Assembly: GCA_041645495.1 (NCBI GenBank)
Contig: JBAZPZ010000098.1
Span: 1-7,255, forward strand
DNA length: 7,255 nucleotides
Source of the DNA: 0-14-0-20-45-22 sp041645495
Lineage (GTDB): Bacteria > Fidelibacterota > UBA2242
Direction: 5' to 3'
Shown here: in pieces, positions 1-5,914 of the stretch
Layout: each line of letters opens with the position of its first letter
Numbering within the stretch: the first letter of the stretch is position 1
Made by a program: the position numbers and the translations under genes
The notes under the pieces: model-generated
What the model was told of the DNA's origin: nothing
Databases searched by the model: none
What the model saw: the letters and a program-made list of their open reading frames with translations, nothing else

Positions 1-2
1 AG

Positions 3-764
3 CTTTTTGATGACAGTATCAGAGATAGCGTCAAGGAACCGCAGAAGAAAGCCTTCAAACTGTTCGACTTCTTCGCCAACTGCGAATACTTTGAGGAAGA
101 GTTCAACTACGACGAAGTGCTGAAACTTCCCCGGCCACAAGGCAAGGACGGGGAAGACACAGGTCCGGTTGTATATTCCGGAACTTATGAGTTCCTCGGT
201 AAAGACATCATCAATACGATCAAGGAAGTGCCTATCGGCTTAGAGGGCATGAAGATCGACCGCATGTTCTTCGAGAAATTTGAGGAAACCGTGCGTGAAA
301 ATGAAACCATCGCGAAAGCCGTCGAGGAAGGGCGGTGGGATCATGTCATTGACTACGTAAACCGCGAAGTCTTTGACAAACCCGAGGAATACTACAGCCT
401 CGACAAACTGCGTAAAGCCGCCGCCGTGGATCGCCGCCTGACCCTGCGCGAAATCCTCGAAAAGATATTCGGCCTCATTCCGCGCTTCAAGTCTAAGGAT
501 GAACTGCTGGAAGAGGAGTTCGCCAAGTTCGTGGTAGATGCCAAGCCCGCAGAAGTGACCGCCATCCCGGCTATCAAGAACTACTTCAAGGCATACGTCA
601 CCAGTGACCAGATACGCCACATCATCGAAAGCCGCCAGTTCACCGATCTGGCCACTAACCCGGTATTTTCCACCCGTGACTTCCGCGCCGTGCCGACGAA
701 GTACCGTACACTCATCCCGGAATACGTCAAGGACTATGTTTCCTTGAACCAGTTTGCCGCATGA
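3..764 (+). CDS. hsdR: Type I restriction enzyme R subunit, C-terminal part (5' end outside the window)
   Basis: The frame is open from the window edge (first complete codon at base 3) to TGA at 762-764, so only about 253 C-terminal residues are present; the nuclease and helicase motor domains lie upstream. The visible part matches the helical C-terminal domain of EcoEI-type R subunits (family knowledge). It begins with KLFDFFANCEYFEEEF, continues through a charged helical stretch (GMKIDRMFFEKFEETV, VIDYVNREVFDKPEEYY, LTLREILEKIFGLIP) and ends in the typical AF(KAYVTSDQIRHIIESRQF) and LIPEYVKDYV segments. In HsdR this domain docks the motor subunit on the methyltransferase core. The enzyme translocates DNA with ATP and cleaves unmodified DNA far from the recognition site. 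A GTG at 117 is only an internal codon, because the homologous reading continues upstream of it. The stop overlaps the next gene (ATGA), so the two are probably translationally coupled. Identification is firm; the EcoEI-like subclass is likely. Confidence 0.92.
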   Translation, partial: LFDDSIRDSVKEPQKKAFKLFDFFANCEYFEEEFNYDEVLKLPRPQGKDGEDTGPVVYSGTYEFLGKDIINTIKEVPIGLEGMKIDRMFFEKFEETVRENETIAKAVEEGRWDHVIDYVNREVFDKPEEYYSLDKLRKAAAVDRRLTLREILEKIFGLIPRFKSKDELLEEEFAKFVVDAKPAEVTAIPAIKNYFKAYVTSDQIRHIIESRQFTDLATNPVFSTRDFRAVPTKYRTLIPEYVKDYVSLNQFAA

Positions 765-1450
765 ACAAGATGACTGACAACGAATCGTTGATTCCCAAGC
801 ACGGCGGCTACCGGAAGCTCAAGAGTTTTCAGATAGCGCAGTTGATCTATGACATTACGGTGCGTTTCTGTGATCGGTATATCGATAAACGTAGCCGTAC
901 TCATGACCAGATGGTTCAGGCGGCGCGTTCCGGTGTACAGAATATCGCCGAAGGGAGTCAGGCCTCCGGCACCTCCAAAAAAATGGAACTCAAACTGACC
1001 AATGTCGCCCGCGCCAGCCTCGAAGAACTAAGGTTGGATTATGAGGATTTTTTGAGACAGAGAGAACTGGAAGTGCTGCCTCCCGAACACCATGTGCTTA
1101 TGAGATTCAAAAGAAAGCGGTGTGCCACATTAAAAGAGGTACAGACCTGGATAGCCGAAGAATTGGATAGGCAGAGCACTAACCGGCACCAACTGGCACG
1201 GACCGAAGAAATTAAATTAAAAGGCTGCCAGTCCGTGCCCGTTAGTGAAAGTCTATCTTCTTCTGTCCTGGCAGCTAACGCCGCTCTCTCTCTAATAAAT
1301 CTGGCTACCTATCTTCTCGACCGCCTGCTTGCCGCTCAGGCCAAAGCCTTTGAATCGGAGGGCGGCTTCACCGAACGTCTGTATCGGACCCGCTCCGAAA
1401 AACGCTCATCCCGGCCGGATTCATCCGGTCAATCTCCACAAACTCCCTAA
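761..1450 (+). CDS. Four-helix-bundle 'suffix' protein (23S rRNA intervening-sequence protein relative)
   Basis: The product has 229 residues. The N-terminal half (about 15-130) has the hallmarks of the four-helix-bundle family related to proteins encoded in 23S rRNA intervening sequences: LKSFQIAQLIYDITVRF, then RTHDQMVQAARSGVQNIAEG, then LEELRLDYEDFLR. The C-terminal part (about 180-215: AANAALSLINLATYLLDRL and GGFTERLYR) is the conserved 'suffix' seen in long members. Such genes are often found inside type I RM operons or next to rRNA genes. Their biochemical role is unknown; the fold suggests an oligomeric helical adaptor, possibly nucleic-acid binding (inference). The start at 761 overlaps the hsdR stop by ATGA; a second ATG at 770 is also possible. 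Residues 139-163 are a palindromic DNA insertion in the linker (separate entry). Its place between hsdR and hsdM suggests co-expression with the RM enzyme, not necessarily a role in restriction. Confidence 0.85.
   Translation: MNKMTDNESLIPKHGGYRKLKSFQIAQLIYDITVRFCDRYIDKRSRTHDQMVQAARSGVQNIAEGSQASGTSKKMELKLTNVARASLEELRLDYEDFLRQRELEVLPPEHHVLMRFKRKRCATLKEVQTWIAEELDRQSTNRHQLARTEEIKLKGCQSVPVSESLSSSVLAANAALSLINLATYLLDRLLAAQAKAFESEGGFTERLYRTRSEKRSSRPDSSGQSPQTP
1177..1247 (+). repeat. Palindromic repeat inserted in frame in the four-helix-bundle gene
   Basis: The left block 1177-1189 (CACTAACCGGCAC) is the inverted complement of 1235-1247 (GTGCCCGTTAGTG) at 12 of 13 positions. A second left block 1195-1203 (GGCACGGAC) pairs perfectly with 1231-1239, so two competing stems exist. 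The segment encodes about residues 139-163, a Thr/Ser/Gln/Lys-rich stretch between the helical domain and the conserved suffix, where a linker would be tolerated. It resembles dispersed intergenic palindromes more than evolved coding sequence (inference). Confidence 0.55.
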
Positions 1451-1453
1451 ACC

Positions 1454-1468
1454 AAAGGATAATTTTTG
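1454..1468 (+). promoter_or_regulatory. Ribosome-binding site and TTG start of the hsdM-hsdS fusion
   Basis: AAAGGA at 1454-1459 stands six bases before TTG at 1466-1468. The protein read from this TTG begins MLDTDTKRRIDTARDILVG, the usual N-terminus of this HsdM group. The next in-frame ATG lies over 100 bases downstream, inside the conserved helical domain, so the rare TTG start is preferred. Confidence 0.7.
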
Positions 1469-4000
1469 TTAGATACCGATACCAAACGCCGCATAGATAC
1501 CGCCCGCGACATCCTCGTGGGAAAAGTGCCCGACCCCAAATCTCAGGTCGAGCAGATCACCATCGCCCTGATCTACAAGTTCATGGACGACATGGACGCC
1601 GAGAGCGAGGAGTTCGGCGGCAAACGCAAGTTCTTCGCCGGCGAGTTCGCCCGCTACGGCTGGGCCAAACTCATGCGCTCCGGCCTCGGCGGCCACGAGA
1701 CCCTGAACCTCTACGCCGAGGCCATCGCCAAGATGCCGGAGAACCCCGGCATTCCGCTGCTCTTCCGCGACATCTTCAAGAACGCCTATCTGCCCTACCG
1801 CGACCCCGAAACACTCAAGATGTTCCTCAAGGTCATCGACGAGTTCAACTACGATCACAGCGAACGACTGGGTGACGCCTTTGAATATCTGCTTTCCGTA
1901 CTTGGCTCTCAGGGCGACGCCGGGCAGTTCCGCACCCCGCGCCATATCATTGATTTCATGGTCGAAGTCATCGACCCGAAGAAGACTGAGACCGTGCTTG
2001 ACCCGGCCTGCGGCACCGCCGGATTCCTGATTTCCTCATATAAGCACATCCTCAAAAACAATTCCGAATTACAAATTACAAATGATGCCGTGTCTTCCGA
2101 ACAATTCGTAATTCGTAATTCTCAATTCGTAATTAACCTCACACCCGACGAGAAGGGCAGACTCGCAAAGAACTTCACGGGCTACGACATCTCGCCCGAC
2201 ATGGTCCGCCTGTCGCTGGTCAACCTGTACCTGCACGGCTTCGCCGACCCGCACATTGCTGAGTACGATACCCTCTCCAGCCTGGACAAATGGAACGAAT
2301 ACGCCGACGTGATCCTCGCCAATCCGCCCTTTATGTCGCCGAAGGGCGGCATCAAGCCCCACAACCGCTTTTCGGTCCAAAGCAAGCGGAGTGAAGTGCT
2401 GTTCGTGGACTACATGGCCGAGCACCTCACGCCCGGCGGCCGCGCCGGCATAATCGTCCCCGAGGGGATCATCTTCCAGAGCCAGACCGCCTACAAACAA
2501 CTGCGTAAGATACTGGTGGATGAGTACCTGGTCGCCGTGGTCTCTCTCCCGGCGGGGGTGTTCAATCCCTATTCCGGCGTGAAAACTTCGATTCTGATTC
2601 TCGACAAGTCGCTGGCCAGGAAGGTAAACACCATTGCTTTCTTCAAGATCGAGAACGACGGCTTCGGCCTCGGCGCCCAGCGCCGCGAGATCGGCAAGAA
2701 CGACCTGCCGCAAGCCCAGGTCGAGATCGCCGAGTACCTGCGCCGCCTGCGGATGGGGGAATCGGTGGCCGACTTTCAGCCCACGCTGGGGTTGATTGTG
2801 GCGAAGGAGAAGATTGCGGCGAACGGGGATTACAATCTGAGCGGGGAAAGGTATCGGGTAGGAAGCGTCAGCATGTCGACTTTCCCTTCGGTGGAACTTG
2901 GCGAGATTTGCGAACTGGTGCGCGGCGTCGTCTTCTCAAAAGAGGACGAGGTTTCAGCGGGTGGCGTCAAAGTTCTTCGAGCCAACAACATCAACAAGGA
3001 TCGCTACGAACTGAACTTGGACGACATCAAACAAGTGTCGCCGAAGGTTGATTTCTCCGACGAAAAGAAGCTGAGGCAGGGCGACATCTTCATTTGCCTC
3101 GCGAGCGGCAGCAAGGATCACATCGGCAAAGTTGCGCTTATCAAGAAGGACACCGATTTCTACTTTGGCGGATTCATGGGAGCAATCCGCGTAAAGCCAG
3201 GGCGACTTCATGCGGGCTACTTGCTGAAGCAATTAACGACCGGCCATTTCAACGACTTCCTGAGAGAGCAGATTGCCGGGGCAAACATCAACAATCTCAG
3301 CGCTGGGCTTCTCTACCGATTCCAAATCCCCCTCCCGCCGCTGGAAGTACAGCAGGAGATCATGGTGGAGATCGACGGCTACCAGAAAGTCATCGACGGC
3401 GCCCGCGCCGTCCTCGACCACTATCGCCCCCACATCCCTATCCAGCTCGACTGGCCGAAACGTGAACTTGGCAGCCTTGCAGATAATCTGGATTCACGTC
3501 GCGTACCCATCACTAAAGGCGACCGCAAGGAAGGCCCGTACCCATACTATGGAGCTTCGGGAATCGTTGATCACGTTGCCGGCTACATCTTTGACGAAGA
3601 CATTCTATTGATTTCCGAGGATGGCGCAAACCTCCTGGCGCGCTCGACACCCATCGCATTTTCTGTTACAGGAAAATGCTGGGTCAACAACCATGCTCAC
3701 GTTTTGAAGTTCGAGAATCCGGCCACGCAGAAATTTGTGGAGGTTTATCTAAACACTATTCCTATCGAGGAGTTTGTCACAGGTGCGGCACAGCCGAAAC
3801 TGAACCAACAAGCGTTGAACAGCATTCTAATTCCGATCCCTTACGATCTTAACATGCAACAAGTTATTGTGAAAGAGATCGAAGCCGAGCAGGCGCTGGT
3901 GGCTGGCAATCGCGAACTGATCGTTCGCTTTGAAAAGAAAATCCAAACCACCCTCGCCCGCGTCTGGGGAGAGGATAAAACTGCCCTAATGGAGGTCTAA
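1466..4000 (+). CDS. hsdM: Fused type I modification methyltransferase and specificity subunit (HsdM-HsdS)
   Basis: A single 844-residue frame. Residues 1-130 form the helical N-terminal domain of HsdM. Residues about 140-460 form the N6-adenine methyltransferase, with the SAM-binding motif DPACGTAGFL (179-188), the catalytic NPPF (286-289) and the family signature FTGYDISPDMVRLSLVNLYLHG. HsdM normally ends near NLSGERYR (457-464); here the frame runs through a linker of about 11 residues into an HsdS. TRD1 starts at VELGEI (476) and ends with IPLPPLEVQQEI (621-632) plus the first conserved helix. TRD2 starts at WPKRELG (663) and ends with ILIPIPYDLNMQQ plus the second helix up to 844. Both half-site recognition domains are present, so the protein should modify a bipartite target and, with HsdR, form the restriction complex. 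The TRDs look less GC-rich than the HsdM part, as expected for exchanged specificity domains. Residues 199-225 are an in-frame palindromic insertion. M470 may be an internal HsdS start. The original target sequence cannot be read from the protein. Confidence 0.93.
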   Translation: MLDTDTKRRIDTARDILVGKVPDPKSQVEQITIALIYKFMDDMDAESEEFGGKRKFFAGEFARYGWAKLMRSGLGGHETLNLYAEAIAKMPENPGIPLLFRDIFKNAYLPYRDPETLKMFLKVIDEFNYDHSERLGDAFEYLLSVLGSQGDAGQFRTPRHIIDFMVEVIDPKKTETVLDPACGTAGFLISSYKHILKNNSELQITNDAVSSEQFVIRNSQFVINLTPDEKGRLAKNFTGYDISPDMVRLSLVNLYLHGFADPHIAEYDTLSSLDKWNEYADVILANPPFMSPKGGIKPHNRFSVQSKRSEVLFVDYMAEHLTPGGRAGIIVPEGIIFQSQTAYKQLRKILVDEYLVAVVSLPAGVFNPYSGVKTSILILDKSLARKVNTIAFFKIENDGFGLGAQRREIGKNDLPQAQVEIAEYLRRLRMGESVADFQPTLGLIVAKEKIAANGDYNLSGERYRVGSVSMSTFPSVELGEICELVRGVVFSKEDEVSAGGVKVLRANNINKDRYELNLDDIKQVSPKVDFSDEKKLRQGDIFICLASGSKDHIGKVALIKKDTDFYFGGFMGAIRVKPGRLHAGYLLKQLTTGHFNDFLREQIAGANINNLSAGLLYRFQIPLPPLEVQQEIMVEIDGYQKVIDGARAVLDHYRPHIPIQLDWPKRELGSLADNLDSRRVPITKGDRKEGPYPYYGASGIVDHVAGYIFDEDILLISEDGANLLARSTPIAFSVTGKCWVNNHAHVLKFENPATQKFVEVYLNTIPIEEFVTGAAQPKLNQQALNSILIPIPYDLNMQQVIVKEIEAEQALVAGNRELIVRFEKKIQTTLARVWGEDKTALMEV
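2066..2134 (+). repeat. AT-rich GTAATT palindrome inserted in frame in hsdM
   Basis: Block 2066-2083 (GAATTACAAATTACAAAT) is the inverted complement of 2104-2121 (ATTCGTAATTCGTAATTC) except at two positions, and a further AATTCGTAATT unit follows at 2124-2134. It encodes NSELQITNDAV and SSEQFVIRNSQFVIN (about residues 199-225), between KHILKN and LTPDEKGRLAKNF, which lie close together in usual HsdM proteins. The region is AT-rich inside a GC-rich gene and adds about 27 residues without breaking the frame. Such 'RNSQFVI' peptides are known products of dispersed GTAATT-type intergenic repeats. Confidence 0.7.
2860..2875 (+). promoter_or_regulatory. Possible internal translation start for free HsdS
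   Basis: AGGAAG at 2860-2865 is followed after seven bases by an in-frame ATG at 2873-2875 (residue 470 of the fusion). Translation from here would give a protein of about 375 residues starting MSTFPSVELGEI, exactly at the beginning of TRD1 and of normal HsdS length. Only the sequence arrangement supports this. Confidence 0.35.
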
Positions 4001-4003
4001 ACC

Positions 4004-4567
4004 ATGAAAAACGCAACCAAGAAACCTAACGGCTGGAGCGCAGTCCGCCGACAACTCGCCGACTGGGGAAAGCCCGCATTGCTGGCTCTGGTGAAAGACC
4101 TCTATGATGCAGCCGCTGATAACCGCGATTTCATCCAGGCCCACAGTCAGGCCGAAAAAAGTGGCGGTGAAGCCCTGGAAAAATATCGGGGCAAGATCGT
4201 GGAGCAGTTCTTTCCTTTGCACGGTTTTGGCGATCTGAAGTTGGGAGAGGCGCGCAAGGCCATCCGCGAATACCGCAAGGCTACGGGCAACCTCCTCGGC
4301 ACGGCGGACCTGCTGATGACCTATGTGGAAAACGGCGCGAGATTTACCCGCGAGTATGGGGACATTGACGAGCGCTTCTACAACAGCATGGAGTCGGCGC
4401 TGGGCGAACTGGCGACGATGTTGCGCGGCAAGGTGCGAGGGATGTATCCGCAGTTCCGTGACCGGTTGGCGAGCGTGGAGCAGATGACCGACGGCATCGG
4501 CTGGGGATTTCATGATTTCGTTGCGGACTTTGTCGGGCAGTTGGAAGAGGAACTCGGCGGTCGGTGA
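4004..4567 (+). CDS. RM-operon accessory protein of unknown function
   Basis: The product is a 187-residue, highly charged, soluble protein with no signal peptide or membrane segment. GGAGG (3991-3995) stands eight bases before the ATG, which follows the hsdS stop by only three bases, so it is surely in the same operon. The N-terminus (WSAVRRQLADWGKPALLALVKDLYDAAADN) reads as amphipathic helices, followed by a helical middle (EALEKYRGKIVEQFF, LGEARKAIREYRKATGN, LMTYVENGARFTREYGD) and a C-terminal helical segment (GWGFHDFVADFVGQLEEEL). I recall homologous proteins beside type I RM genes and in other contexts, annotated as a domain of unknown function (possibly the DUF6155 group; not certain). 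No catalytic motif is evident. A role as modulator or anti-toxicity factor of the RM system is possible but only suggested by position. The stop codon (CGGTGA) overlaps the remnant of an hsdS tail. Confidence 0.85.
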   Translation: MKNATKKPNGWSAVRRQLADWGKPALLALVKDLYDAAADNRDFIQAHSQAEKSGGEALEKYRGKIVEQFFPLHGFGDLKLGEARKAIREYRKATGNLLGTADLLMTYVENGARFTREYGDIDERFYNSMESALGELATMLRGKVRGMYPQFRDRLASVEQMTDGIGWGFHDFVADFVGQLEEELGGR

Positions 4568-4656
4568 TCGGCGCAGCCAACCGCGAACTAATCGCCCGCT
4601 TTGAAAAGAAAATCCAAACCACCCTCGCCCGTATCTGGGGGGAAGAGGAAGCATAA
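4564..4656 (+). pseudogene. Detached duplicate of the hsdS 3' end
   Basis: Directly after the preceding gene, in another frame, the sequence reads ANRELIARFEKKIQTTLARIWGEEEA and then stops (TAA 4654-4656). This matches the C-terminus of the HsdS part upstream (GNRELIVRFEKKIQTTLARVWGED). A block of 35 bases is identical between 3926-3960 and 4597-4631. The open stretch has only 30 codons from a GTG at 4564 that overlaps the previous stop (GTGA), so it is best read as the leftover tail of a second or earlier hsdS, not a functional gene. It brackets the accessory gene between two homologous segments. Confidence 0.75.
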
Positions 4657-4659
4657 ACC

Positions 4660-5133
4660 ACGGAACACACTGAACACACGGAAAAATCTTGATAAGAAAA
4701 GAGATAGTATCTGCCCCGAATAAAGAGACTATGCAGGATTTTATCCTAAATATTCTTTCCGTGTTTTTCGTGTTTTCCGTGGTTAAACTCAGAGTATTTT
4801 CATGTTAGACGCCAAGCGCCACATGAATTACAACGGAACATACTGAACACACGGAAAAATCTTGATAAGAAAAGAGATAGTATCTGCCCCGAATAAAGAG
4901 ACTATGCAGGATTTTATCCTAAATATTCTTTCCGTGTTTTTCGTGTTTTCCGTGGTTAAACTCAGAGTATTTTCATGTTAGACGCCAAGCGCCACATGAA
5001 TTACAACGGAACATACTGAACACACGGAAAAATCTTGATAAGAAAAGAGATAGTATCTGCCCCGAATAAAGAGACTATGCAGGATTTTATCCTAAATATT
5101 CTTTCCGTGTATTCCGTGTATTCCGTGGTTAAA
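4660..5133. repeat. Tandem 173-bp repeat, nearly three copies, each with a CACGGAA inverted repeat
   Basis: Copy 1 is 4660-4832, copy 2 is 4833-5005 and partial copy 3 is 5006-5133. Copies 1 and 2 differ at one position that I can see (C at 4668, T at 4841); copy 3 changes only near its end, in the CCGTGTATTCCGTGT stretch. Each unit opens with ACCACGGAACACACTGAAC and continues to CACACGGAAA (arm 4656-4684 for copy 1). It closes with a complementary arm at 4756-4784 (TTTCCGTGT to CCGTGGTT), so each folds into a long imperfect stem. Inside is a smaller AGGAT-TTT-ATCCT hairpin. Between stems lies a 45-base spacer resembling a gene start. The near identity points to recent tandem duplication. The CACGGAA motif family is a common dispersed intergenic element in environmental bacteria. 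No protein gene is supported in 4657-5200. Confidence 0.9.
4802..4824 (+). other. Possible relic of an hsdM 5' end inside the 173-bp repeat
   Basis: The stretch reads ATG TTA GAC GCC AAG CGC CAC (MLDAKRH), repeated at 4975-4997. The start of hsdM at 1466 reads TTG TTA GAT ACC GAT ACC AAA CGC CGC (MLDTDTKRR). Apart from a six-base gap, they agree at most positions, including the TGTTAGA and CGCC cores. The frame then stops after 14 codons. The match is short, so chance is a real alternative. Confidence 0.25.
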
Positions 5134-5201
5134 TAACTCCCGTAACTTCCTCCTCTTGTCCTTATCTATTTTACCTCGCTCTTGCTCCCTGAAAATAATC
5201 C

Positions 5202-5230
5202 TTGACAGCGTCGTTTACCTCTCATAAATT
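5202..5230 (+). promoter_or_regulatory. Sigma70-like promoter upstream of the 22-bp array
   Basis: A perfect -35 box TTGACA (5202-5207) is separated by 17 bases from TAAATT (5225-5230), a four-of-six match to TATAAT. Transcription would begin near 5237 and run rightward through the 22-bp array towards the gene at 5915. No other gene start lies nearby. Confidence 0.55.
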
Positions 5231-5303
5231 CCCAACAAATTTAGTAAGTAAGTCTGTTTATGCGTCGCCGTTCTCCCATTCGCCTTCGATTTTCCGCCCA
5301 TTC

Positions 5304-5318
5304 GTCGGACAGTCCGAC
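5304..5318 (+). promoter_or_regulatory. Short perfect hairpin or dyad between promoter and array
   Basis: GTCGGA-CAG-TCCGAC forms a six-base-pair stem with a three-base loop and is followed by TATTTT (5319-5324). It could be an operator dyad or a weak attenuator in the leader that starts near 5237. There is no direct evidence for either. Confidence 0.3.
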
Positions 5319-5357
5319 TATTTTCACGTCCAGAATATATAGTTCCCCAAGCCCTTT

Positions 5358-5750
5358 TTCGTTGGTAACCGACACACTTGCGGTTGTCAACAGATACCAT
5401 TATACCCGCCCGCAAGTATCTGTGCGGTCATGCGCAATACCCTTTGCGATAAACCGTAACCATATATGCGCCTGTCCGCATTGCTCTGCGCTGTTGGCAA
5501 CGGATGTCTTAGCGGTAGTCCGCGGTAGTATCGGCGGATGTCCTGCCATGTTTTGGCGACCGGCCTCAAGTATGGTTGAGGTCATTCGCAAGACCTTTGA
5601 GGCTTTCTCAGGTACCTCGTCACCGGGCGCAGATACCTTTGCGGGCGCCAGCAACCACCTATGGGGATGTCAACAGATACATGCGCGGTGGTCATCGGAT
5701 ATCTGCGCGGATATTAACAAATACATGTGCGGTTGTTCGCAAATACATAT
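5358..5750 (+). repeat. Array of 18 diverged 22-bp tandem units in strict register
   Basis: Unit starts can be placed at 5358, 5380, 5402, 5424, 5446, 5468, 5490, 5512, 5534, 5556, 5578, about 5599, 5619, 5641, 5663, 5685, 5707 and 5729. The first eleven starts are exactly 22 apart. One net loss of three bases falls between 5578 and 5619, and then the register is again exactly 22. The consensus begins GCGGTTGTC, continues with two variable bases and CA, and ends near ATACCTTT. Clear units are 5380 (GCGGTTGTCAACAGATACC), 5490 (GCTGTTGGCAACGGATG), 5663 (GATGTCAACAGATACAT) and 5729 (GCGGTTGTTCGCAAATACAT). Copies differ from each other considerably, unlike a recently expanded minisatellite. Since 22 is not a multiple of three, this is a DNA- or RNA-level repeat; the consensus lacks stops in all three forward frames, so long open frames here are a by-product. 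It is not a CRISPR, as there are no spacers. Confidence 0.8.
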
Positions 5751-5819
5751 TGAATTCTTCCGCCGAAGGCGAACAAACCCGAAACTCGAAACACGGAACT
5801 CTGTACTTTTGCAACTATC
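5751..5819. other. Stretch with CGAAAC-type dispersed repeat remnants
   Basis: After the array comes a short dyad (TTCCGCC-GAA-GGCGAA at 5758-5772). It is followed by CCCGAAACTCGAAACACGGAA, a degenerate tandem of CGAAAC/CGAAAC/CGGAAC units between 5778 and 5799. In other genomes such phrases occur as dispersed intergenic repeats. No gene is seen here. Confidence 0.4.
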
Positions 5820-5836
5820 GGGCGCCGCCCTTTTTT
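5820..5836 (+). terminator. Small GC hairpin followed by T6
   Basis: GGGC-GCC-GCCC (5820-5830) is followed directly by six T residues (5831-5836). The stem is only four base pairs but all G-C, so termination would be partial at best. It would close a transcript of about 600 bases that starts near 5237 and contains the 22-bp array. Confidence 0.35.
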
Positions 5837-5914
5837 CCCGGATGAAAAGATGTTGCAATTACATCTATTTGGCAGATGGAATAAGCGTTGAACCTCTAAA
5901 AGAAGGAGTTAAAA

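Noticed and set aside
240..620. Minus-strand open frame opposite hsdR
   Set aside because: It is a shadow of the strongly recognisable HsdR C-terminal domain; similar minus-strand frames opposite hsdM (1469-1945, 2069-2713) and opposite the 187-residue gene (3986-4654) are rejected for the same reason.
4564..4656. GTG-started 30-codon gene overlapping the previous stop
   Set aside because: The reading is only the C-terminal helix of HsdS and cannot fold as a specificity subunit, so it is treated as a remnant.
5358..5750. CRISPR array
   Set aside because: There are no invariant repeats separated by unique spacers; all 22 positions belong to one diverged unit, and no cas gene is visible.
5853..5884. 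Promoter just upstream of the 199-residue gene (TTGCAA with GAATAA)
   Set aside because: The spacing of about 20 bases and the poor -10 box make it no better than background.
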